Shown here in pieces: positions 20,208 to 31,134 of a stretch of 64,000 nt of DNA. Source of the stretch: Chrysophaeum taylorii. Lineage: Eukaryota; Sar; Pelagophyceae; Pelagomonadales; Pelagomonadaceae. Every line of letters starts with the position of its first letter. The stretch's first letter is position 1. The stretch lies in NCBI GenBank assembly GCA_029834535.1, contig JAQMWT010000391.1, forward strand, positions 62,001-126,000. The letters are read 5' to 3'. Below the pieces are notes generated by a model. It ran no database searches and had not been told where the DNA came from. It saw nothing but the letters and a program-made list of their open reading frames with translations. Made by a program: the position numbers and the translations under genes.

Positions 20208-20295
20208 TTAATCTTCTTCGTCTTGGTCGTGGTCGTCGTCGTCGGACGCGTCCTCCGCCTCGGAACCGTCCTCCTCCTCCGAGTCGTAGTCGCCC

Positions 20296-20327
<32 letters not shown>

Positions 20328-23300
20328 GTCGTCCGACTTGTCGTCGTCGTCGTCGTCGTCGTATTCTTCCGAGTGTTCATCTTCGTCCTCGTCGTAGTCC
20401 TCCGAGGTCCCACTCTCGGTGGTAAAGGAATCTTCGTCTTCGTCCTCCCCCGCGGCGTAGGAGCCGTCGAAGCCACCATCGAGGTACTCGGTGTCCGGTT
20501 CGTCGAAGAGGGCGCCGCCGATATCCTCCGAGCTTTTTGTTTTGGTCTCGGGAAGATCGGTTTCGCCGGAGGATTGGGCTCGGTGGCGCCATTTCTCCAT
20601 TTTGCGGAGGGTGACGGGCGGGTAGTAGTGTGCCATGAGATGCGCGAGAAAGGTGCGGAAGGTGTACTTGGAGAGGGGTCTCTGATAGAAGAAGCGGGGC
20701 TTCTCGATGACTTCCTCCTCGAGGAGTTGGCGGCGGGCGACGACGTCGACCTGCTTTGGGGGCATTGTGACTTCGCGATAGCGGCTCGCGGCGTGCCAGA
20801 GTACGGTACCCTGGGCGTCCGAGGTCGCGAGGAAGTCAGAGCCGGCGACGCAGGCGAGGCAGGGCGCGAGGTGAACGACGCGAGCTCGGCGCTCGGCACT
20901 GCCCTTGGCCCAGGCGGCGACCCCCGAGTCGGCCGACACCGAAAAGACGAGGCCGGATCCAACGCAGAGCGACGTCACGGCGGCGTTGTGGCACTCGATC
21001 GTGCTGACCTGCGAGGAAAGGAAGTCAAAGCGCGGGTAGGAGGCCAAGAAACCACTCGCTGGATCCAAGCGGGCGAGCTTGCGGAGGTCGGGCTTGGGGT
21101 CGTCGGTGGAGAAGAAGGAGGTGTTGGACGAGGTCAGGACGCGGTCTTCGGCGACGGTGATGGGTTTGAGGACGTGAATCGCGCCGGTGGCGGTGCCGGC
21201 GTAGACGAGGCCGAAGCAGACCTCTATCGCGGTAACGGCCGAAGGGAGGGCGCGTTTTGCCGTCGGTTTCCAGACGTGGCCCTGGAGCCAGCGGTTTCCG
21301 AGTTCAAAGGCGAGGAAGTGAATGCCGGCCGAGTCGCCGACGAAGGCCGTGAGTCCCGAGTGGTCCTTGGGGTAGCGTTCGTGCCAGTAGGTCAGGGACG
21401 TTTCGGCGGGCGCGACGTTGGTGTCGAAGAGGGCGAGGCAGCGGAGGTCGCCGATGGAGCATTGCTGCGAGCACTCGGTGGATCGAAGCTTCCAGATGCG
21501 GATCGTGCGGTCGGTAGAGCAGGAGAAGAGGTGGCGGAAGGCGACCCGGAGGGCCGTGACGGCGTCGGCGTGGCCGCGCATGTCGCACTCTCGGGCGTAC
21601 GTGCTGCCTTTTTTGATGAAGACCCACGAGGTGATCGCGGGGCCCGAGGCCGTGTAGAGCCGGCGACCGTCGGCCGTCGCGGCGACGGCGAGAACGTTGT
21701 TCGATTCTTCGAGCACCTGGGTTTTGTAGAAGGGCGAATACGAGCGGGGGTCCGGCGGCGCGTTCGGCTGGAAGGGCTGCCACTGGCGTCGGCGCTTCCA
21801 GACCGTCGCGTTCGAGACGCCGCCGGTGACGAGGATGTCGCCGGCCTTGGTGGAACACAGGGCCGCGACGGCGGTGTTGTTGTGCGCGACTTTGGTAGTG
21901 CCGACGATCTCGATCGACGAAGGACGCCAGTTGGCCTTGACGTGGCGCTCGCGGACGTGCTTGATACGCTGTTCGAGGGCCTTGAGGAAGGCGTGGTGCC
22001 GGAGGAGGCGCGGGCGGCGTTCGTGGAGCGTCGCGAGGGCCCCGGCTTCGACGAGTTTGTTGAGGACGCTGGTCTGCGCGTCGGTCGACTGGAGCTCGTC
22101 GCGGACGATGCTCGAGAGAAGCTTGCATTCGACGTAGCCGTCGTCGTCAAAGGCGACGAGGTCGACCTGGCGCTCCCAGCGGTGGGTCTCGAGGGTGAGG
22201 ACTTGGCGGAGGCGGTGGCGGTAGGTGTCGGGCCGGAACTTCATCATGCGCGCGAGGTCGACGTCGCCCGCGTAGATTTTCTCTCCCTTGTTGTCCGTTT
22301 GCTGGTGCTCGCGCGTCGGCGCGCAGTAGCGGTCGACGGCGAGGCGCAGGACGTCGAGCTTGGCCTGGGCAAATTCGCGGCGCGCGGCGAACTCGGCATC
22401 GTCGGGAAGGCGCTGGCGATCGGGGAACATGGCGACTTTGTGGACGGTGAGGAGGAGCTCGGAGAATTCGAGGGCTTCGGGCATTTTGTAGTTGGCGTCG
22501 TCGGCGAAGAAGTTGATCGACGTCGTCTTGCGGAGGAGGCGCGATGAGGTGGTTCTTTTTGTGTCGGCGGCGAGTTCTTTCTGGCGCTCGTTGGCTTTTT
22601 CGATGAGCGCGTCGTCGATTTTGAGCTGCGGGTTGAGCTCGACGAACCACTGTTCGACGGCGCGCCAACGGAGCGAGGGGTCGATCTCCTTGAGCTTGCG
22701 CTCGACGGCAAGGAGACCGAGGGGCATGGCCATGATGATGCGCTTGGCGTGGCGGTCGCACAGGATCTTGGGGGCGTCGCGGTCGACGCCGAGCGGCGGT
22801 TTTATGAGGCGGAGGAAGCGCGAGAGGTAGCGCGTCCGCATGTGTCCGACGCCAAACTTGTCGAATTGCTGCCACGCTTCGAGGAACTCGTCGACCTGTT
22901 CCATCGCGATCCACGGCTGGTACGAGTTGACGCGCTCGTACTTGTAGACGACGATGAGCGTGCAGAGGTTGAGGAAGAGGTAGCGAGCGAAGCAGATGTA
23001 GAGGGTCCAGAAGACCCATGACGCCGCGTGGTGGATGTTCGAGGACGTCGATTCGGCAAAATCCTTGACGAGGCCGACCCAGTTGTTGGCCGTCGCAGCG
23101 ATGAAGAGCGTTTCCATCGATTTTGGGGTCGTGTGAAACGCGAACTTGGCCGTAGACCACTTCCGGAGGCCCATGGCCGACTTTTCCTCGGCGATCTTCC
23201 GTTGGTCGAGGAGGTAGTGGCCCGGCGTCTTTGTGTACAGGAACATGCCGACGGTCGCGAACAAAAACGTGACGATGACGGCGAGCACGAGCAACGGGAG

Positions 23301-26300
23301 GATGTTGACGATCGACGCGAGGATCGCCGAGACGATGACGCGCATGTCGCGGTACACGGGGATCAGTAGGAGGACCTGGAACGACCGGAGCCCGTAGAGA
23401 GCCCGTTGGTCGTTGTCGGGGAGGCGCGCGAGCCCGCCCGAGAGCTGGAGGATGACGAAGACGAGGAGCGGCGCGAGCAGCATGAGCCGGAGCTGCTCGA
23501 CGCCGAGGAACAGGACGTGCTTGAGCCCGAAGATGAGCACCTTGATCCCGTACTCGAGGACGAGGATCACCGACAGCGAAACGTCGACCCACTTAAAGGT
23601 CCGGACCCAGGGCGGAGCGTCGCGGAACTTTCGCTCGGGCGTGAGGACAGCGTTTCCGCCCGCCACAAAAAACCACGCGATCACGTCCGTCAGGATGAGC
23701 AGCGTGTAGCCGATCCGGTACTTGCGCGAGTTGTAGAGCTGGTAGAGGATCGAGGCGACCTTCGCGCCCGCCTTGGGGGGGGCGAGCTGCCGCCGCGGCT
23801 CGATGCACCGGAGTTTCGTGCGGTAGACGGCCCAGTGCGCCTGCTTGAGGCTGAACAGCTGCTCGCCGTGCTCGGTGTCGCGCGTCACCGTGATGTACAC
23901 GAACGTGCCGTAGATGACGCCGATGAACAAGATCGTGATCAACATCGCAATGACGCCGAAGAAGACGAAAAAGAAGATCGCCGCGAGCGACCCCTGCTCC
24001 TCGACATGGCGGAACTTGTGTCTCGAGCTGTTGATGATCTTCAACGCAATCGAAGCCCAGTCGTCGAAGGTGAAGATGCGGACCATCGACTCGAACGCCG
24101 ACCCGAAGCTGTCGAAGTTGTAGTAGGCCCGATGGACCCGCAGCGTATCGGTTTCGCAAGACTTCGAGTCCTCGACGTCGCAGCTGTCGCGCCCGTCGCG
24201 GTCGCACAGCCTGTTCGAGAGCGGTCGTTTTTGTTCGTACTCGCTCGACGAACAGTAGTACGACTTGCCCTGGAACAACTGGAGTCCGAGGACGCTAAAG
24301 AGGAGAATCGACATGAGGGCGACGACCACGACCGCCGTGATCGCCTTGCGGGAAAACTCGAGCGCCTCGAGCATCGAATGGACCGACTTCGACCCGCGCA
24401 CGAGCGACTTCATCGGACGCACGACGCGAAAAAGCCGCAGGACGCGGAGCGCCTTGAGCTCGGTCGACTTTTTGAGACGGGGAAGCAACGTCAGGATCGA
24501 GATGATCGTCACGGTCGTGTCGAGGCAATTCGCGGGGGAACTGAGGTATTTTGCGACCGTCTGGGCGATCGTCTCGACAACAAATTCGGCGACGAAGATT
24601 GCGACGCAGAATGTCCCCAAGGCGCGCCGTCGACCTTTTTGTCTTCGGGACGTGTCCTGCGGGCGATCGAGATCCTTGTTTATCTGGTCCTCTTGCTCGA
24701 GCGCTAACAACGACACCGACGTAATGATCGTGACGAGGATGAAGGTCGACCACAACGACGACTTCGTCACGGCGACGCACGCGATCCGCACCCAGCTCTT
24801 CTCCGGGTCGAAGATAAACCACGATTTCGGGTTGTCGCGATAATATTTCTCGTACAACGTGGGCTTGGAGATCGCGTGGTTCGAGATCGCGACCTTACCC
24901 CTTTTTTCCTCGACTTTAATGGTCGGCTGCGACCGGACCCGCCATCGTTCGAACCACACGCGCAGCAACCCCGTCGTCAACGTCTTGTCGATCAGAAAGA
25001 CGGCGATCATCGAGACGCGCGCCGACCGCCGAATTACTTGGACCGCATCCCGCTCGACTTGGTCGAATATGATGGCTAAAATCATCGATAATATCACGTA
25101 CCGCATGAAAAGGAGCAGCAACATGAAGTACGCGAACACGAGAAACTTGTTCGTGTTGTCCGTCTCGGCGTCCATCGCCGTGTACAAAATGCCGTTCCAG
25201 TCGTCGAGCGTCACGACGATGAACACCGTCATAAACGCCATCGGAAACGACCGAAAATTATACCGCCCGCGACACCCCATCAGCACGCTACACCGCTCCC
25301 TGTTGATGTCCAGATTCTCGCGGTACTCGGGATCGGTGCTAAAGTAGTACTGGAACGCCTCGTCCTGCAGCACGTGGACCTTGGTCCCGAACATGATCAT
25401 CCCCAGGATCGCAAACATATACATCAACAGGCACATCAACCCAAAGATATTCACGAGCCACCACCCGCTCGCCGTCATGACGGCCATGATCCGCGTGAAG
25501 TCCATCTGCGCCGCGTCGATCTTGTTCGCCCGGGACACCTTGGCGATCGTCAGCAGCTTCAACACGCGCGCCAACCGAAACACGCGGAACACGCGCAGAA
25601 TCGACAGGTTGACCGGAATCGCGCGCATCGCGCGGTCGACGACGGTTGCCGCGACCAACGCGAAGTCGAACACGTTGAACTCGTCTTTGAAATACCCGGG
25701 GATCGAGTACGCGTACCATTTCAGCAACACCTCCGCCAAGTAGATGCCCAAAAAAGCGTCCTCGACGTCCTGCAACACGCGGCGCCGGTGCTGGTTGATG
25801 TACAACGACTCGACGCCCAGCGCCGCGATGTTCGCGAAGATGACGCAGAAGATGGCCATCGAAAACAGCCCCAACGGCGGATCGATGATGTCCCGCACTA
25901 TCCTCCGATACTTGTTCTGAGGGTAGTACTTCATCACGTCGGCGTCTTTGATCGCCAACCCGTAGTCGATTTCCTCCGTCATGCCGGCCGCGGCTAGCTG
26001 CTTGGACATGTCTGCCAAGTCCTCCTCTTCTTCCGCCAACACGTCAACCATGTGGTCCTCGAACTGGGTCAGCTCCACCATCGGCACCGTCGCCGCCGCC
26101 GCCGCCGCCGCATCGTGCTCCCCGTTTTTATTGACCCCGCCGCCGCCGCTTCGCTTCGCCGCCCTGGCAACTCTCACCTCTTCCTCGCGGATCTTCGCTC
26201 GAAGGTTGAACGCGATGATCGCCGGAAAGATGTTCAATATCACCATGTTTCCGAAAATCACGATCGTGTAAAAGTAGCCCCATGCCCTGCGCGACATGGT

Positions 26301-27220
26301 GGCGTCTCGCGGCGTGATTATAAAAAAAAAACTCACCCTCGCCCCGCGCCGTCTTGCATCATCCACATCTTGTCGAACCACGATTCCAAGTTGACGACGT
26401 CGAATACCGCCATAAACGCGTACCCAACGGTATCAAACTTGGTGTGATTGAGATTCGGGGACGCGCCCACGTCTACGCACCGCTCGATCACTTCCACGGG
26501 CTCGCCAATCATGGATTCGTCGACGCTTAGGTTGTAGGGGCTTCTGCACTGGCGACACGTCGCGCACCGTCCGCAAAAGTCGCGGTCGAGGTCGATCTCT
26601 AACCTCGTCTGGCTATCCAAATACCAGTCCTTCAAGTCCTCGTCGGTTCCATCCACATACGCGCTCCCGTTAAAATAGGGGTTCTCGATGCACCGAAACC
26701 GCAACTTTCCGGCGTAGTAGATGTAGCCGTACACGCTGAAGATGTACAGCGTCATCGACACGACCCCGACCCCGACAATGATGCGGTTGAACGAACTGAT
26801 CAGCGATTCCACGAGCAACCGCATCTCGGGAAACCGCTTCAGGGTGCGGAGCGGCCGCAGCAGGCGCATCACCCGCAACGCCGACACGTTCGTACCCGAA
26901 TTCCCCTTCTGGAACTCGGTGATCAACGAATACGTCCCTTCTACGACGACCAATGCGTCGATCAAATTCCACGGCACCGAAAAGTACCCCATCCCGAACG
27001 CGGGCACCTTGATCAGAAACTCCAGCACAAAAATCCCATACAACACTTTGTCGGCGATGTAGAAGAAGCTCAGCTGCTTCCCCTCGTCTTCGGGGTTCAG
27101 GGCGAGCAAGATCGAGTTCAAAATAATGGCCACCAGCACGATCCGGTCGAGCCATACGCTCTCGGCGAGCCGCCGGAGCCGCGACGGACGCCTCGTAGAC
27201 GCACTCGAGTACGAGACCAT
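20208..27220 (-). CDS. Four-domain voltage-gated cation channel fused to a C-terminal WD40 propeller
   Basis: Two exons (27220-26337, 26286-20208) with a 50-nt GT-AG intron within the domain I pore-S6 region; lengths give 2320 residues. Domains I-IV each have six transmembrane segments. S4 is rich in Arg in domains I (ALRVMRLLRPLRTLKRF), II (LRVFRVFRLARVLKLL) and III (LRVLRLFRVVRPMKSLV) but poor in IV (YGLRSFQVLLLIPVYRDMR). Pore-loop ring residues are E (NLESW), D (TLDDW), D (TFDDW) and N (TANNW). After IVS6 comes a Cav-like pre-IQ/EF-hand region ending in IKPPLG. The last ~700 residues contain WD40-like repeats (for example GHADAVTALRV ... CSTDRTIRIWKL) and a poly-acidic tail. Expected: plasma-membrane or flagellar cation (probably Ca2+) entry. 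Selectivity is uncertain because of the Asn. Confidence 0.9.
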
Positions 27221-30177
27221 GCTTGCGTTGGGGATGTCGTAATGGGGCAGAGAATTCCAACTCTTGGGGTCGTGGCGCTACAACGGACGGACGCAAGAAC
27301 GCAAAGAAGGCTTTTTTTCGCTTGTTTCGGGATATTGTGTCTTTTCGTCGCGCTTCCTGCGGGCGCTGCCCTGATATTGTACGAACGTGTACCCACACAT
27401 CCATCGATCGATCGAGAGGCGCGACCGAGAGATCTAACATGCCAGGTGCCACACGCGTGCGCAGCAGCCAATCAATCAATAACGCGGTGGTGAATCATCG
27501 TGGTAATCAACGAAATGCGAGCGAACCCAAGAAATAAGCTGGCGACTGTGGCAGCACAGCGATGCTAACCGACTGATGACCGCGAGGTTACGCGACGATT
27601 CGACCAGGATGTCACACTACGAGAACCTCAGCCGTATAGATGATCGCGGGCGGCGAGATGATCCAGAACGGCGCGAAGTTCTTAGCCGGCGCCGTTATAT
27701 GTCGTCTGGAGTCGCGGTCTAGGGCGACAGTCGGCAGCACGAGAAACGGCAGCGCGACGATCGAGAGAGAGACCGGCGCTGGCCAATGCTGCTTCCTGTC
27801 GTCGCCGAGGCGACAATGAATAGTGTGCCCGGACGACAATCGACACCCCTTCCCGCAGGTCAAATCACAGAGACGACGATGACGACGACCAACACCACCT
27901 ATATAGGCGAGCCCGGGCGACAGTCGTTGTCGCAAAAGCCAGCGTTGCGACGAAAAAGAATGGCGCTGTGCTCAATTTTTGGAGCGAAGACTCTCGAGAG
28001 GGGATGACGACCTCCAAAACGAGACGGTGCACGATGGCGAAACTCGAGCGGAATGCCGTGGCGTCAACATTCGCACAAGGAAAACACAAGGCAGCAGTGC
28101 TGTGGCCCTATGATGACGTTATTATAGTGAGGGTAGCAGGTGACGAGCTGTGGCGCGACTTCCTTCCAAGCTGTTCTCTCGCTTGGCGCTGCCGAAGTTG
28201 ACATGAATCATGAAACTCAGCCACCCACCGCGGGTCGCAAAGCTTCGAAGCTTTTGAAACTACGACTCGCAGCGCGATCCCTGTGTGCTGACGCAAGTCT
28301 ACGGCGCGTCCGAGCCGAGGCGCAGGGCTTCGCGAGCATGGCGCGGGCTTCTGGAAAATTTTAAGCATGCATCAACGCTTTTGATCTTTTCAACGCAATC
28401 ACTGACAGGGCTTGGATACGAGCGAGCTCAAGGTGCAAACATCTCGCGAAAAAAGACGTGAGCCTTTGCAAAACCTGGTGTCAATGTGCCTACTCTCTCC
28501 GATGGCGTATGCCACTCGGTAAAAAGCCGCGCAAGTTCAAACCACAAGAGCTCGCCAATACTATTCGGGCGTTTGAGATATAGCGGGTGTCGAGAAGCCT
28601 CCGCTGTTCGACTCGATTGCCCAAGCAGCGAGGTCGCAACTAGGAAACTTCAACTCGCACTATCTTCCCAATACGGCATGGGCGTTTTGCACGAGCCAGC
28701 GCAAACGCGCCTTTTATCTCCGACCAATTCGCTCACGGTGTTGAGCCGTCTGGGCCCTACGATGCGATCGCCAAAGCAGCTGGTGGCAACAGCCGGCTTC
28801 ACCGAGCCAGATTCCAATCACACTCTATTGCCGTTGCGGCGTGCGCGTGAATACGTCTTGACTATTCGACGTGATGATTGCTAAGGCAGCTCGTAGTAGC
28901 TCGGTGAATTCGTTTTGTCGCGAATGTGTATTTCGAGCAGCCCGCTCATAATCAGCGTATCGGTCAATTACGGACCTACGAACATCCGATCTCCGGCGAT
29001 ACGTCACGATAGTGCTCGGGCGAATTGATAGTACGCGCGTTTTCGAGTCCAGAAGGCGGCGATGGGGAAGAGGGCAGCAGGGACCCCGAAGCCGTTAAGG
29101 GCGGGCAGCTTGGGAAGCTTGAGCGGGTTCGACACTGAGCAGGGGGGCAGGCGAAGGGAGGCGAGTGCTTGCACGCAGGACGTACGCATCCAGTCGCTGT
29201 ACGTACGAGAGATGGTGACAACCTGATAACTGGTTTGGGCTGCCAGAGGCGGCGACGTGGCTAAGCGCGGTGAGGACGCACCGAGCCCTGCCTAAGGTTG
29301 CTGCGACGCCCCACCCACAGGAAGATGCTGGTATCTAGGCTCGACGGGCCTCGGTCGCACTGTAGCCGCGGTCGAGAGGGCTGGGTCGACAACGGCTCTC
29401 ATCGGGTCAAGAGTTTCCGCTGGTCCTGCGACTTGGCTGGGATGTTGCTCTGACACGTGCAGACATTTACGAATGGACGCAAATCTTGATTATAGCGGTT
29501 GAGAGCAGGACTCATATCCCCGGATAAAGCTCCGAGCAAGCAATGGTATTTGCGCTAAGACTACTCTAGTTGTGTTTCGACGCGTCGCATCATGACGGCA
29601 CACTCTCCCCCCATGTATTAAATACACTTTAGCCAGCCAGCTCATGAGCACTCACTGCATCTCGTTCGTGCGCCGTTGTTTCGTTGCACTGCTGCGGCGA
29701 ACGAACGAATGCGAAAGCATGAAGGAACGCAGGTTTATTTTGATTCGGGCTCGCCGAATTTGGCAGTCTGATAATGGCAGGTCGCGGGCCGGCAACGTCA
29801 TTGGCTATGTTGGACAGGTGATTGGCCCTAATTATTCCATGGAATCCATGTTTTTTGACGGCGGTCCTCAATTTGGTTACCAAGATGGTGACGTCGTCCG
29901 AAGAAAAAACTACATCCAAGCCAAGAAGTGGCATGGAAAACCGCGGGGCGACGAGACGCGAGCATAATATTATGCGCAATAATTGCTATCGTCGTATTGG
30001 GAAAAAAAAACCGAGACGTGGACAGCGAAATTGACTAAAGTAGCCCAAGTAGTGTAGTGTGTGCAGAGGTGGCGGCCGGGGTCGAAGCAGGCGACATAGG
30101 AAGGAGCATGTCGCCATCTTCGGAGCAGCAGCAACAACAACAACAATAAAATGCGCTGCGCCCTGTGCCGGAATAGA
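27221..30177. other. Gene-poor 3-kb stretch, no supported gene
   Basis: Many short frames occur on both strands, none with a domain I recognise. The best is a 107-codon plus-strand frame at 29644-29967 with a coding-like middle (RAGNVIGYVGQVIGP and GGPQFGYQDGDVV), but the overlapping minus frame is just as long. The 3' flank of the isochorismatase-like gene ends here (AACAACAACAACAATAAA near 30130). No tRNA or snRNA hallmark was found by eye. Confidence 0.4.
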
Positions 30178-31098
30178 TCAAAAATCTCGACGCGCATCAT
30201 CATCATCATCATCATCATCAGATGTTCGCGTGGAGGGAGGTCCCAACTGGATGATCCGATCCTCGTCAGAGCCGCGGGAGCTGCGCGAGACGACGGAGTT
30301 CACTATATGCGGATGCTTCACGATGCAGTCATCCAGATCTCGGACGATCTCGAAACAATAGGAGCCATAGTTTTCGAGGGTCTGGTCGTGACGAAGAACG
30401 GAGCGATCGGCGCAGCCCGGTTCGTAGAGCTTGACGCGGAAGCCCGAGGCGAAGGCGGACTGCGCGGTGAATAAAACACAACAGGAGGTCAGAAGGCCGC
30501 AGACAACGATGTCGGTGACACCAAGGTCTCTGAGGTAGGCCTCGAGGCGGGTCTCGCGAAACGAGTCGAAGCTGTTCTTTACAACGATCAGTTCGCCGAC
30601 CTTGGACCCAGCCCAGGAGACCGCCTCGATGTCCGAGGGAAGGGGTTTGTCGGGGTTGAGTCGTTTGAAATTCTGGGCGAAGCGAAACGTATAGTTCGCG
30701 CGAACGTGGACGATCTGCGGCGGCGAGAGGACTCGCCTAGCCCTCTCGAGGAGCGAGGCCACGCGGCGCGGGAGCGCGGGGAAGGAGGTCCGGACGGCCT
30801 TTTGGTCGTCCCAGTATACGGGCTGGCAGTCGACGACCAGGAGCGCGAGGTGTTGCATCGCCGACATTGCGACCGAGTGGAACCTGATGATGATGTCATC
30901 GTCGCGGAGCGTTGTTGTACTCGGCGGCGGCGACCGTTCGATGATGTTGTTTGGCAGCGGCGTGCCGGCCGACGACGTCCGCTCGGGCTGCTTGGGTGGC
31001 GGGCGTCTCGAGGCGAGGTATGCCACGAGCCACGCGACCGACGCCGAGGTCGTCGCGACGACCGCCAGGAATGAAGCAGCAGCGGCTATTGTCGTCAT
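30178..31098 (-). CDS. Membrane-anchored isochorismatase-like cysteine hydrolase
   Basis: 306 residues. Residues ~1-30 form a signal anchor (TIAAAASFLAVVATTSASVAW) followed by a Pro-rich linker. The catalytic domain spans ~82-265. The triad of the family is visible: D90 in LLVVDCQPVY, K174 in ELIVVKNSFDSF and C207 in CGLLTSCCVLFTAQSAFASGF. The family cleaves C-O or C-N bonds of small molecules (isochorismate, nicotinamide, N-carbamoyl compounds); the substrate cannot be told here. The tail has an Asp run encoded by an (ATC)n tract. Divergent from NOL10 with only 36 bp between the start codons. Confidence 0.8.
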   Translation of the reverse strand: MTTIAAAASFLAVVATTSASVAWLVAYLASRRPPPKQPERTSSAGTPLPNNIIERSPPPSTTTLRDDDIIIRFHSVAMSAMQHLALLVVDCQPVYWDDQKAVRTSFPALPRRVASLLERARRVLSPPQIVHVRANYTFRFAQNFKRLNPDKPLPSDIEAVSWAGSKVGELIVVKNSFDSFRETRLEAYLRDLGVTDIVVCGLLTSCCVLFTAQSAFASGFRVKLYEPGCADRSVLRHDQTLENYGSYCFEIVRDLDDCIVKHPHIVNSVVSRSSRGSDEDRIIQLGPPSTRTSDDDDDDDDARRDF

Positions 31099-31134
31099 GC
31101 GTCAGAATAATCCTTACCCTATCTTACGAGGAAG
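31099..31134. promoter_or_regulatory. 36-bp divergent intergenic region (isochorismatase-like / NOL10)
   Basis: Only 36 bp separate the two start codons, so the core promoter elements or 5' UTRs of both genes must overlap here or extend into coding sequence. The stretch is relatively AT-rich (CAGAATAATCCTTACCCTATC region). No defined TATA box is seen. Confidence 0.5.

Noticed and set aside
27221-30177. tRNA or small nuclear RNA genes in the long gaps
   Set aside because: No T-loop consensus with a foldable cloverleaf, and no U1, U2, U4-U6 or 5S signature was found by eye. A covariance-model search would be decisive.
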